From Alteromonadaceae bacterium (GTDB lineage Bacteria; Pseudomonadota; Gammaproteobacteria; Enterobacterales; Alteromonadaceae): a stretch of 50,830 nucleotides of DNA. Every line of letters begins with the position of its first letter. Position 1 is the stretch's first letter. Made by a program: the position numbers and the translations under genes. Below, piece by piece: positions 42,286 through 50,830 of the stretch. The notes under the pieces are model-generated. The model had not been told where the DNA came from. It was given only the letters and a program-made list of their open reading frames with translations, and ran no database searches. Location: assembly GCA_013216015.1 (NCBI GenBank), contig JABSOI010000045.1, positions 1 through 50,830 on the forward strand. The letters are read 5' to 3'.

Positions 42286-42599
42286 ATACCAATCGCACTA
42301 AATAGGTGATCATCTTCAAATGGTCTAAATCTCCACTTGCTGCGTTGCCGACATGGATGTCGGTACTTAGGTTTTGTCTGGAACTAAAAACCTGTGCCGA
42401 CATGGCAGCTCCTAGGCATCCATGCCTTCGCTGCATTAGTGCATCCATGCACGTCGATGTCGGTACTTAGGTTTTGTCTGGAACTAAAAACCTGTGCTAT
42501 TGGCAATTTATCCTCGATAACTGCTCCTGCGTTATCCTACTTACGTGCATCCATGCACTAATCATTGAATATTGATCACTTATTTAATGCGAATGGTAT
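42286..42599. mobile_element. MITE-like element family C, copy 3 (314 bp, enlarged)
   Basis: The ends ATACCAATCGCACTAAATAG and TTATTTAATGCGAATGGTAT are inverted. Inside, a block of about 42 bp (ATGTCGGTACTTAGGTTTTG, then TCTGGAACTAAAAACCTGTG) occurs twice (about 42356 and 42455), explaining the larger size. Several short palindromes (GTGCATCCATGCAC-like) lie within. No coding capacity. The rest of 42149-43062 shows no gene. Confidence 0.82.
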
Positions 42600-43062
42600 A
42601 AAGCAATAGTTTGATTTTTGTTCTTCCTGTTTAAAGCGATTAACATGCAATTCTTCCCTTGGGTCTCTTTCTTGTTTTGATTTTCTGAAAACTTTAAATG
42701 AACAATATTTTATTCGAACCATAGTTGCGTATGCACCATAAAATCAATGGGACATATATAAGCCAAATTTATATAACTTATGATACAATTTCATTAATTC
42801 TTAATTTTCAAAGGTCAATGGAAATGAGTATTTATAATAAAAAGAAAATAAAATCATGCTTTTACTTTTTTGTATGAAAAAGCCTTTTAATCGGCATATT
42901 TACATTTGCAATTTACCTTTGCAAAATATCGATTTGAAACCCTTACTGATGATTCTAAGGTAAGATTTTAAGGTTAGATCCTAAGGCCTTGAGTGCTGCA
43001 TTGCTTTAGTAGCCATATTTTAAATTCTTTGTATATTACTCTCCTAAGTTGAAATATTTATC

Positions 43063-43668
43063 ATGAAATTTAGTCCTCTTGTTCAGGAACTTATCGATTC
43101 GTTAAAATGTTTGCCCGGTGTTGGTGCAAAATCAGCCCAGCGTATGGCATTTCATTTGCTGGAGCGAAATCGTAATGGCGGTATTAAATTGTCAAAAACA
43201 CTTAATCTGGCGATGGAAAATGTCGGGCATTGTCAAAAGTGTCGTAATTTTACAGAACAAGAAGTTTGTGATATTTGTCAGAGTACTAAGCGCCAACTTT
43301 TGCAAACTCTTTGTATTGTTGAAGGACCTGCCGATGTTATTGCTATAGAGCAAACGGGAGAATTTCAGGGGTTATATTTTGTTTTAATGGGGCATTTGTC
43401 ACCAATAGACGGCATTGGTCCTGATGATCTTGGTTTAGATATTTTATCGGAACAACTTGCCACGGGAAATTTCAAAGAAATCATTCTAGCAACCAATCCC
43501 ACCGTTGAAGGTGAAGCAACAGCACATTTTATTGCTAATTTAGCTCAACAGTATCAAGTAGATATTTCTCGTATTGCACATGGTGTGCCTGTTGGAAGTG
43601 AGTTGGAATATGTTGACGGAAATACCTTATCTCATGCCTTATCAGGCAGAAAAACGTACCAGCTTTAA
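43063..43668 (+). CDS. recR: Recombination protein RecR
   Basis: 201 residues: helix-hairpin-helix ([20 protein letters not shown]), four-cysteine zinc finger ([16 protein letters not shown]), Toprim domain ([49 protein letters not shown]) and the C-terminal Walker-B-like [20 protein letters not shown]. RecR works with RecF and RecO to load RecA at gaps. In most gammaproteobacteria recR follows ybaB directly; here 4.7 kb intervene, so it needs its own promoter in the upstream gap. The ATG at 43063 is the normal family start. Confidence 0.97.
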   Translation: MKFSPLVQELIDSLKCLPGVGAKSAQRMAFHLLERNRNGGIKLSKTLNLAMENVGHCQKCRNFTEQEVCDICQSTKRQLLQTLCIVEGPADVIAIEQTGEFQGLYFVLMGHLSPIDGIGPDDLGLDILSEQLATGNFKEIILATNPTVEGEATAHFIANLAQQYQVDISRIAHGVPVGSELEYVDGNTLSHALSGRKTYQL

Positions 43669-43774
43669 TTTTTGAATAAAAAATTTAGGGGAAGTTTTTC
43701 TTTTCCCTTGTATTTATTTAGCCCATCCATCCTTAACTCAAAAGATTGGCTACGTTTATTGTAATCCTGCTAAG

Positions 43775-44035
43775 GTGTTGGAAGGCTTTATTGAACAATT
43801 TTTAAGAACATTAGATCCCGCACAAAAATCAGCAGATGCTGGGTATGAACAACAATTACTTCTGGAAACCTTAGAGCCTCAAGAACTACCCTTTGCTAGA
43901 CCATACACTGACAATAATGGTGACGCACAGACAGAAACACTGCCTAATCCATACGAGGTGGCACTAACCCCGCGATTGGAGTTAGAAAATAATAATACAT
44001 GGTTGAAATGTTTACGCGGCTTAGCTGCGTATTAG
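43775..44035 (+). CDS. Unrecognised coding remnant downstream of recR
   Basis: 86 codons from a GTG (EGFIEQFLRTLDPAQKSADA, then PFARPYTDNNGDAQTETLPN and a hydrophilic end NNTWLKCLRGLAAY). The same frame is open further upstream to about 43676 without an ATG and reads protein-like (CIYLAHPSLTQKIGYVYCNP). The composition looks coding, but there is no start with a ribosome site, and I do not recognise the family. Possibly the 3' end of a truncated gene. Low confidence. Confidence 0.3.
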   Translation: MLEGFIEQFLRTLDPAQKSADAGYEQQLLLETLEPQELPFARPYTDNNGDAQTETLPNPYEVALTPRLELENNNTWLKCLRGLAAY

Positions 44036-44121
44036 CTCGTCCCAGCCTCATAGCGGCGACTAACAGCAACTGGTTAGATTACTCTAGATTTATTAAATAC
44101 ATAAACCTGCCCATTTCACTT

Positions 44122-44158
44122 TCATGACAAATGTCATATTAAACTCATGACATAACTC
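44122..44158 (+). promoter_or_regulatory. Palindromic operator candidate before the ABC/two-component operon
   Basis: ATGACA-AA-TGTCAT (44124-44137) is a perfect 14-bp palindrome. A half-site with the same lead (TCATGACA, 44145-44152) follows 23 bases on, about two turns. It lies 110-150 bases before the ABC gene. A DesR-like response regulator encoded in the same cluster is the obvious candidate to bind. Confidence 0.55.
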
Positions 44159-44272
44159 AATTACCCAATACCTATATTTCACTGATAATAATTCCACACT
44201 AACTCATTCGCTCTATTCGTTTTAGCACAGCCGATAACGGCTAAAAATCAGTTAAGTAACTTGGGGACCAAC

Positions 44273-45214
44273 ATGAATACTAACAATCGCCAACCTATCG
44301 CTTCTATTAGACAGGTCTGTAAAAGTTTCGACGAAAAGCCTGCATTGACGAATGTCGACTTAGACCTATACCAGGCAGAAGTTCTCGCTATTTTAGGACC
44401 CAACGGTGCTGGAAAAACAACACTCATTAATACCATGTTGGGACGCCTTAGCCCAACCAGTGGAGAAATAAGTTTATTTGGGCATCCTGCTGGTTCAATG
44501 CAAGTTAAACGCCAAACGGGTGCGATGCTTCAAGTGTCAGGTTTGCCTGATATGTCGACTATCAAAGAACATATTCAATTATTTAGAAGCTATTATCCTC
44601 AGCCAATGGATTACGAGAAAATCATGGAGTTTTCCGGCTTAAAAGCCATAGAAAACCAATTTAGTAAAACACTCTCTGGCGGACAAAAACAAAGACTACT
44701 GTTTGCACTCGCGATATGTGGCAATCCTAAATTACTGTTTTTAGATGAACCCACTGTCTCCATGGATATCACCGCTAGAAAGTCTTTTTGGCAAGCCATT
44801 GAAGCACTTAAGTCTCAAGGCACCAGTATTTTGTTAACTACCCATTATCTGGATGAAGCAGATCAATTCTCTGATCGAATTATCATGCTTAATAACGGAA
44901 AAGTAATTCGAGAAGGGACACCTAAAGCGATCAAATCTCAAATTAATACCAAGAAGATACGTTTCAGTTCACAGGCAAATATTGCTTCACTCTCAGCCAT
45001 CGAACGCGTATCTAAAGTGAGTAAAGTAAGTAAAGTGTCAAACGGTTGTCATTATTACGAGTTGGAATCGACTTGTGCAGAAACAAGCATTAGACAAATT
45101 TTTGACCAACAACTAGAGGTTAACGACCTCACTATAATTGGTGGCGCTCTTGAAGATGCCTTCGAATTAATTAATAAACAAGATAGCGCTTTAAACAACC
45201 AACAGAGGCTGTAA
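44273..45214 (+). CDS. ABC transporter ATP-binding protein (ABC-2 type exporter)
   Basis: 313 residues with the full set of ABC motifs: Walker A LGPNGAGKTTLI, Q-loop (TGAMLQVSGL), signature LSGGQKQRLLFALAI, Walker B KLLFLDEPTVSMD and H-loop TTHYLDEADQ. The C-terminal extension is typical of ABC-2 export ATPases; it carries a 9-base tandem repeat coding for VSK units (VSKVSKVSKVSN, about 45007-45040). It should power the permease encoded next, exporting a lipid, peptide or drug. The start is ATG 44273 with GGGGA 6 bases before, rather than TTG 44261. The permease gene follows with no gap. Confidence 0.93.
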   Translation: MNTNNRQPIASIRQVCKSFDEKPALTNVDLDLYQAEVLAILGPNGAGKTTLINTMLGRLSPTSGEISLFGHPAGSMQVKRQTGAMLQVSGLPDMSTIKEHIQLFRSYYPQPMDYEKIMEFSGLKAIENQFSKTLSGGQKQRLLFALAICGNPKLLFLDEPTVSMDITARKSFWQAIEALKSQGTSILLTTHYLDEADQFSDRIIMLNNGKVIREGTPKAIKSQINTKKIRFSSQANIASLSAIERVSKVSKVSKVSNGCHYYELESTCAETSIRQIFDQQLEVNDLTIIGGALEDAFELINKQDSALNNQQRL

Positions 45215-45985
45215 ATGATGAAAACACTAATTGACGACAAACCTAATTTGATGAACATCTTTGTTCTGGAAACTAAAACAGAAACACTGCGCCTTTTCCG
45301 AACGCCTGGATTTAGTATCCCAACCTTACTTTTTCCAATAATGTTTTATATCTTCTTCGGCATTGTGTTCTCCATGAACGCGGTAACAATGCCAACGTAT
45401 TTGATGATCACCTATGCCGTATTTGGCATCATTGGCCCTGCGCTTTTCTCTTTTGGGGTTGGTATAGCCATTGAGCGAGGACAAGGATGGTTCGACTTAA
45501 AAGAAGTGTCTCCGATGCCAGCTTCAGCTTATATTGTATCGCGGGTTACGCTTACCTTTATTTTCGCAGCGGCAATCGTCATCTTGTTATTTGCCATTGG
45601 CGCGATTTTTGGCGACGTTAGATTAATGCATTGGCAATGGGTTTCTCTGGCACTTATTTTTGTCGTTGGTTCGTTACCCTTTTGTGCAATTGGCATGACA
45701 CTGGGGCTATACCTTAAAGCAAGCAGCGCGCCTGCTACCGTTAATTTGATTTATTTACCCATGGGATTTTTATCAGGCCTTTGGTTACCCATCAGCTTTT
45801 TGCCCGAGGTAATGCAGCAATTTGCTAACTTGTTACCTCCTTATCATTTGTCCCAGCTCGCACTAAAAATTACAGATATGGACTTGGGCTTTCCTGTTGC
45901 TTTACACGTTAGCGTACTTGCAGCTTACTCACTTATATTCATCTTCTTAGCGGTAAAGGCATATCACAAAAAGGATAAAAAATAA
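45215..45985 (+). CDS. ABC-2 type transporter permease
   Basis: 256 residues with six membrane helices. A cytoplasmic start (FVLETKTETLRLFRTPGFSI) leads to IPTLLFPIMFYIFFGIVFSM, with further helices around GPALFSFGVGIAIERGQGWF, FIFAAAIVILLFAIGAIFGD and the conserved LIYLPMGFLSGLWLPISFLP before the last. It forms the export channel with the ATPase just upstream. AGAGG before the start at 45215 is a good ribosome site. The stop overlaps the next start by one base. Confidence 0.92.
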   Translation: MMKTLIDDKPNLMNIFVLETKTETLRLFRTPGFSIPTLLFPIMFYIFFGIVFSMNAVTMPTYLMITYAVFGIIGPALFSFGVGIAIERGQGWFDLKEVSPMPASAYIVSRVTLTFIFAAAIVILLFAIGAIFGDVRLMHWQWVSLALIFVVGSLPFCAIGMTLGLYLKASSAPATVNLIYLPMGFLSGLWLPISFLPEVMQQFANLLPPYHLSQLALKITDMDLGFPVALHVSVLAAYSLIFIFLAVKAYHKKDKK

Positions 45986-47953
45986 TGAAAGACAAATTAT
46001 TAGTCATCGTTATATTTTTGGTCGCGTTCTTTATGTTGTTACCCGAGCCAGCCAATACCGAAATATATGATCGAGCGTTCATTATTAGAAATGTCCAATT
46101 ATACGATGGCAATCAACGTTTCGAGAAAGTCGACGTTTCAATCATTAACAATAAAATCGCCGAAATAAGCGCTACCTTACCAGCGCAAACCAAAGTACCC
46201 GAATTAAATGGAACCGGTAAAACACTTTTACCCGGGTTCATTGATGCTCATACCCATGCGTATCAAAATGCCTTGAATGAAGCAATTAACTTTGGCGTTA
46301 CTACCGAAATGGATATGTTTACCATGCCTGAATTTGCCAATGCACATCAGACAAAACGAGAGCAGCAGGATAATCATCTCATTGCGGATCTTTTTTCTGC
46401 AACTATCCTGGCAACCGCTCCTGGCGGGCATGGCACCCAATACGGATTTGATATTCCAGTGCTTAGTTCTGCGGATCAAGCAGCGCAATTCGTAACCGAC
46501 AGAATTGAGCAAGGCGCTGATTACATTAAGGCTGTTTATAACGCAGAAAAGGCTGTAAGAAGCCATTTCCCTTCAATTAGTCATTCAATTCTCGAAGCAT
46601 TGATCAAATCAGCACACGAACACGACAAATTATTGGTTGTACACGTTGATAACTTGATCTCAGCAAAGGAAGCCATTGCGCTTGGTGCAGACGGTATTAT
46701 TCATAGTTTTCTGGACCAAGTTGTCGATGACGAATTTGTAAAACTGATGATTGCCAAAAAAGCCTTTATCATCCCTACGTTAACCGTCGAGTCTTCTGTT
46801 ATGCAACAGTCAACTGGCCGCACACTGATACAAAATGATTTCAACTTCAGATATTTATCTAAGCAACAACGACAGCAGCTAAAAGCAAAATTCCCTGACT
46901 TCGGTATACCATCAAAAGCATTAAAAAAGGCTTTTGATAGCGTATTGATATTGTCGAACGCCAACGTTCCAATTTTGGCAGGTAGCGACGCACCTAACCC
47001 AGGAACAACTCACGGACTTAGTTTGCATGCTGAATTGGAATTACTGACACAAGCCGGACTAACTAATGAACAAGCATTGCATAGTGCGACTGGCGCAGTT
47101 GGGCAGCATTTTGCTATTGGAAATCGCGGAACCTTGTCTACGGGCGTTTTAGCATCAATGATATTGATTAATGGTGATCCTTTTGAAATAATCTCCCACA
47201 CTCAAAAGATAGATCGCATATGGAAGAACGGCGTTGAGTTTAAACGAGTTGTACACGATAATGCAGCAGCCTCCAATGAAAAATTAAAGGCAGGTTTAAT
47301 TACTGACTTTAATCAGAATTTAAACGAAACAGCTATGGGAACCGTTTTAGCTGAATCAACGGATCAATTTGCTGGTGGAAAATCAGTGGTTAATTTGGCA
47401 TTAATTGAAGACAATTATTCGACAACCTCGGGCAATAAATATCTGCATGTCAGCGGTGAAATAAAAACTGGATTTATATTTCCGTGGTCTGGTTTTGCTT
47501 ATTTACTCGGTAAAGATCTACAAAATGGCGCCGACTTATCGGCATTGTCAGCCATCACATTCAGAGCAAAAGGCGGACCGCAAACTAATAAGATATCTGT
47601 GTTGTTATTTGAACCGGGCAGTTATATACCCATCACCATTCAAAATGCAGGTTTTGATTCGTTTAAAAAACATATTTACTGCGTTGCTGAATCTTAAATA
47701 AGAATAACTTATCCGGCGAATCAGCGTCTTGTAACTATGCTTTTTAATTCACCTCAAATTCCCGCATTTTGAAAGGTAACGGGTATAGACCCGTGCAAAA
47801 AGACGTCCAATTGACCCGTGAATGGCAGACCTATCGAATTGAATTTGCCACGCTTAATGACCTCGATTTGGGTAATGTGGCAAATATTTCATTCGTACGA
47901 ACGCAAGTTATCGGTGAATTTGAATTTATGATTGATGATTTACAATTCAAATA
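45985..47953 (+). pseudogene. Secreted amidohydrolase with C-terminal CIA30-like domain, split by MITE A
   Basis: The N-terminal part has a membrane anchor or signal (KLLVIVIFLVAFFMLLPEPA), then a metal-dependent amidohydrolase: FIDAHTHA (metal ligands), GADYIKAVYNAEKAV, VVHVDNLISAKEAI, the metal Asp in LAGSDAPNPG, and SMILINGDPFEI near the end. A beta-rich domain like CIA30/carbohydrate-binding folds follows (SGFAYLLGKDLQNGADLSAL). MITE A interrupts it after EPGSY (47625). Removing 161 bp restores PGSYRPVQKDVQLTREWQTY and an intact end (FEFMIDDLQFK) at 47953. As it stands the protein is 570 residues with a foreign tail; the catalytic domain is whole and may still work. Translationally coupled to the ABC permease. 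Confidence 0.85.
47625..47787 (+). mobile_element. MITE family A, copy 2 (163 bp, inside the amidohydrolase gene)
   Basis: Same 163-bp element as 6669-6831, in the opposite genomic orientation but in the same orientation relative to the interrupted gene. TIRs start TATACCC(A/G)T. The TA target duplication at both ends is confirmed because removal of 161 bp rejoins the reading frame (SY-RPVQ). Confidence 0.92.
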
Positions 47954-47989
47954 AAACAAGCTCAATAACAAAGGATCGAACAAACGCGC

Positions 47990-49099
47990 ATGTTAGAACT
48001 ATTAAAACGAATAGACCACCGATTGCTACCAAGACAAGACGATGACCTTCAGTACGGTCCGTACATTTGGCTGGTCTATTTATTGATTTTTTTCGTTAGT
48101 ATTGCTCAGTATCACCCCGTAGAAAATAGCTTTATCTATGCAACCATAGGTACTGGTTTGTTTCTTGTTGTTTACTTTGATGGTTATTGGGCTAGTGCTA
48201 AACGAATTCATTGGAATATTCTCGCCATTATGATTATCGGTAGCTTATTAACTCAGCTATCACCGAGTGCTAGCGTATTTTTTGTATACGCGGGCTCATT
48301 TTGTTGTCGACTAGGAAGCCCCAGAAAAGCAGTAACAGGTTTGGTAACCGTGGCAGCCTGGGTTGCTCTGATGTCCTGGATTGCTAACTTAGGGCCGTTC
48401 TTTTATATGCCTGCGATCCTTTTTAATTTTTTGGTTGGCGGCGTCAATATTTATCAACATGATCTATCACTAAAAAGAAAAGAGCTTGTGTTATCACAGC
48501 AAGAAGTTCGTCATTTAGCCAGAACCTCAGAAAGAGAAAGAATTGCGCGCGATTTGCATGACTTGATTGGGCATACATTTTCGGTGATTACTCTAAAGGC
48601 CGAGTTGGCAAATAAACTTATCGATAAAGATAACAACAGAGCAAAAGAAGAAATTTCAGCGCTGGAGAACATTTCTCGGGATGCACTATCGCAAATTAGA
48701 GAAGTAGTTACAGGCTACCGTACCAGTGATTTGAATACAGAATTGGCACATGCGAAATACGTGTTAGAAAGTAATGAAATTAGTTTTAATTATCAATTTC
48801 AAGAGTTTGACATGAGCGAACACATCAATAAAGAATTAGCGATTATGCTAAAAGAATTAGTCACTAACATTTTAAAACACGCTGAATCTGACTGCGTTGA
48901 TGTCTGCATAAAAAAGCAAAACAATCACGCTTGCTTGCAAATCAAAGATAATGGCGTAGGATTTAAAGAAAAAGAGCATCAAGGATTCGGTTTGAAAGGA
49001 ATGACAGAAAGAGTCAGTAAACTCGATGGCGATTTATCTATTTTGTCATCTTCAGGCACTGAAATAAATATAAATATACCTTTGGTGGAATTAACATGA
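47990..49099 (+). CDS. DesK-like sensor histidine kinase
   Basis: 369 residues. Five or so membrane helices in the first 150 residues (YIWLVYLLIFFVSIAQYHPV to ILFNFLVGGVNIYQHD) without a periplasmic domain, then a coiled coil and the HisKA_3 block ERIARDLHDLIGHTFSVITL with His190 as the phosphorylation site. The ATPase domain shows ELVTNILKHAE (N box), IKDNGVGF (G1) and GFGLKGM (G2). This is the layout of DesK, which senses membrane state through its helices. The regulator gene overlaps its end by 4 bases (ATGA). The ABC exporter and amidohydrolase upstream are likely targets. Confidence 0.93.
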   Translation: MLELLKRIDHRLLPRQDDDLQYGPYIWLVYLLIFFVSIAQYHPVENSFIYATIGTGLFLVVYFDGYWASAKRIHWNILAIMIIGSLLTQLSPSASVFFVYAGSFCCRLGSPRKAVTGLVTVAAWVALMSWIANLGPFFYMPAILFNFLVGGVNIYQHDLSLKRKELVLSQQEVRHLARTSERERIARDLHDLIGHTFSVITLKAELANKLIDKDNNRAKEEISALENISRDALSQIREVVTGYRTSDLNTELAHAKYVLESNEISFNYQFQEFDMSEHINKELAIMLKELVTNILKHAESDCVDVCIKKQNNHACLQIKDNGVGFKEKEHQGFGLKGMTERVSKLDGDLSILSSSGTEININIPLVELT

Positions 49100-49707
49100 T
49101 CAATTTACTGATAGCCGAAGATCAGGCGATTTTATTAACCACGTTAGCGAGTTTACTTGATCTTGAAGATGACATTTGTGTCGTTCATCAGTCTGCCAAC
49201 GGTCAGGATGCTTTGGCGTTTATTTGTGATGAAAGTAAACCCGATATTGATATTGTGATCACTGATATCGAAATGCCGAAAATGACAGGTATCGAGTTGA
49301 TTCAAACTATCAAAGAAAAAGGCTTAAATATAAAGCCGATAATTCTGACCACATTTTCTCGTTCAGGCTATTTGCGAAGAGCCATGGATGCAGGTGTAAA
49401 AGGATACTTATTAAAGGACTCTCCCTCAAATGAACTGTTGGCGGCAATTCGAAAGATAGCCAATGGTGGAAAAGTCATCTCTGCCGATTTATTGCAAAAT
49501 GCATGGATGGAAATGGATCCGTTAACCGAGAAGGAACGCAAAGCGCTAAGACTAGCGAAATCTGGCGCTACCACGGAAGAAATAGCTTCTACGCTCTATC
49601 TTTCTGCTGGCACGGTAAGAAATTACCTCTCATCAGCGTGTAATAAATTGAATGCCAAGAACAGAATCGAAGCCGCTAGAATCGCCCATCAAAACGGTTG
49701 GCTGTGA
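49096..49707 (+). CDS. NarL/DesR-family response regulator
   Basis: 203 residues: receiver domain with D9 (LLIAEDQ), phosphoryl acceptor D57 (VIVITDIEMPKMTG-like), switch Thr (ILTTFSRSGY) and Lys (GYLLKDS), then a LuxR-type helix-turn-helix at the end (LTEKERKALRLAKSGATTEE, IASTLYLSAGTVRNYLSSAC). Cognate of the kinase it overlaps. The combination with an ABC-2 exporter is common for DesR/LiaR-like systems answering membrane stress. The palindrome at 44124 is a reasonable binding site. Last gene of the cluster. Confidence 0.94.
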   Translation: MINLLIAEDQAILLTTLASLLDLEDDICVVHQSANGQDALAFICDESKPDIDIVITDIEMPKMTGIELIQTIKEKGLNIKPIILTTFSRSGYLRRAMDAGVKGYLLKDSPSNELLAAIRKIANGGKVISADLLQNAWMEMDPLTEKERKALRLAKSGATTEEIASTLYLSAGTVRNYLSSACNKLNAKNRIEAARIAHQNGWL

Positions 49708-49721
49708 GGCGATAGCTTTCA

Positions 49722-49919
49722 GAGATAAAAGCTGTTGACTGCTCGAAGAAACCCGGCCGTTTTACGCCAATAAGAGAAGTCGAGCAACCAAACTCTCTAG
49801 GTAACTCCTGCCACTTTGTGATCAAAACTAAACGAGACGGGGAATGGATAATTGAACCATTTGTTCATACAATGAAGCATGATTATTATGATCCCACATC
49901 AATAAGTACTAGCTAGTGC
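49722..49919 (+). pseudogene. 3' remnant of an unknown gene, ended by MITE B
   Basis: An open frame without a start codon reads KKPGRFTPIREVEQPNSLGN, then CHFVIKTKRDGEWIIEPFVH and TMKHDYYDPTSIST, and meets its stop in the first bases of MITE B copy 3. The text looks like genuine protein, with the alternating pattern of a beta-rich domain. The 5' part is gone. I do not recognise it. Confidence 0.4.
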
Positions 49920-50010
49920 CATTTCGAAACGGATGTCTACTTCGGACGTCCCACTGACACGAACTGTGCACCACAAGATAGTGTTATTTAGAATGACTAA
50001 ACTGTATAGG
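49912..50010 (+). mobile_element. MITE family B, copy 3 (truncated)
   Basis: Begins GCTAGTGCC, then CGGACGTCCCACTGACACGA and GTGCACCACAAGATAGTGTT as in copies 1 and 2, with TA before it. Similarity stops after GAATGACTAAAC (about 50002-50010), so the right half is missing. The stretch 50011-50454 has an inverted pair (CAAATCTGATC/GATCAGATT, 50013-50055) but no gene. Confidence 0.78.
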
Positions 50011-50454
50011 TTCAAATCTGATCTTGCAGTTTACGATTTTAGGTTAGATCAGATTGGACAATCTAATATTTCCTTTTACCACAAAAGAAGACCTAATTTA
50101 GACACGTATTTATGACAATTAATAGTCCGCTTTGCCACCATAACGGTCACTCACGTAATTGTATTGGCATGACTTCAAAAGTGCGTAGAGCGTAAGCTAG
50201 AGGTGACAGCATCAAGACATCCGTTTCTCGCTAAAATCTGACATTTTGGTTTTCTTAAAAAGGCTAATTATTGTCACTTTACGGATAAATAAATAGGTGA
50301 GTAAGGATTATTGTTGACCCTGAATACTATACAACATAGTATTTACATTACTGAAACGTAACATTGCTTTAGCAAATACCAATAAGAGCAGTTTATGGTC
50401 ACAGAAATTTATTGTGGTCCCCGTTTTACTTACCGATATTGAAGTAATCATAAT

Positions 50455-50757
50455 TTGAACAAAGAAATTAATAATAAATGTCGCAATTGTAATCACACTC
50501 TTAACGGCGATTTTTGCTCTGCATGCGGACAAAAAAACACCCAAGTAAATCTGGGAATAATTCATTTTATTAAGCTTGCTCTTAATGAAGTTATTGGTTA
50601 TGACACTAGGCTAAAAACAACCTTCAAATATATATTTACTAAACCAGGAATGATCACCAAAAGGCATAATGAAGGCGCTAGGAACTCATTTGTTCAACCT
50701 ATGCGTTTGTATTTATTTGTTAGTCTAGTGATGTTTCTATCTATAAACCTAACGTGA
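50455..50757 (+). pseudogene. DUF3667-type membrane protein, truncated
   Basis: 100 codons from a TTG start. The N-terminal zinc ribbon CRNCNHTLNGDFCSACGQ is followed by FIKLALNEVIGYDTRLKTTF, KPGMITKRHNEGARNSFVQP and one membrane helix (MRLYLFVSLVMFLSI). This is the DUF3667 signature. Family members normally continue with three or more membrane helices (about 250-350 residues), but here a stop follows at 50755. It is either a truncated gene or one whose remainder is frameshifted beyond the window. No strong ribosome site. Confidence 0.65.
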
Positions 50758-50830
50758 GCTTACGCCGAGATAGCTCAACTTTATTTTTTTGATCTGATTT
50801 AATCATTGCAACCAATTACTAAGGATGCAA

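Noticed and set aside
50308-50565. 85-codon minus-strand frame
   Set aside because: Overlaps the start of the DUF3667-type gene antisense and has no coding signature.

Overview
The window is AT-rich (roughly 35-37% GC by eye) and reads as chromosomal DNA of a marine gammaproteobacterium. Alteromonadales, and Colwelliaceae such as Colwellia or Thalassotalea in particular, is my best guess. The guess rests on the dnaX-ybaB-recR core, the TonB2/TtpC-type energy system with DUF3450 and TPR partners, priC, dusC, a DUF1538 pair, and many small dispersed inverted-repeat elements. It is inference, not a database match. I saw no rRNA, tRNA or CRISPR array.

Layout. 1-5000: the N-terminal part of a chemotaxis receptor (cut by the window edge), a decayed paaE-like reductase, a LysE-type exporter, and a trimethylamine/histamine dehydrogenase-type flavoprotein. 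5000-13700 is a degraded accessory region: a small secreted protein, a membrane/coiled-coil pseudogene split by a MITE, a higBA toxin-antitoxin pair plus a broken copy of its toxin end, an IS91 transposase remnant fused to a duplicated piece of a YgjP-type protease gene, a broken M91-type metalloprotease, and a TetR regulator beside a mlaC-like gene with three matching operators. It ends in three copies of a palindromic repeat and a DoxX-like fragment. 13700-26100: a peptide deformylase, a MATE pump, an operon of two DUF1538 membrane proteins with a PII-like and a CBS protein, an acyltransferase, HPF, PriC and a TSUP permease.

26859-31812 is a compact operon, DUF3450 - TtpC - ExbB - ExbD - TonB - TPR, which should energise TonB-dependent outer-membrane uptake. 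32400-34850: dusC, an orphan HvfA-like Cys-rich RiPP-precursor-like protein with EGKCG motifs, a 40-aa membrane peptide, and a single-domain response regulator. 35100-43670: apt, dnaX (with a complete-looking -1 frameshift signal for the short gamma form) and ybaB, then recR displaced by about 4.7 kb of accessory DNA. 44270-49710: an ABC exporter, an amidohydrolase split by a MITE, and a DesK/DesR-type two-component pair, with a palindromic operator candidate upstream. The end holds a gene remnant, a truncated MITE and a truncated DUF3667 gene.

The main theme of Part 2 is mobile-element traffic. At least three families of non-coding inverted-repeat elements (called A, B and C here) are present in several copies. 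In both family A insertions, removing 161 bp exactly restores a broken reading frame. The best functional leads are the orphan HvfA-like precursor, the DUF1538/PII/CBS operon, the dnaX frameshift cassette, and the operators for the TetR and DesR-like regulators.
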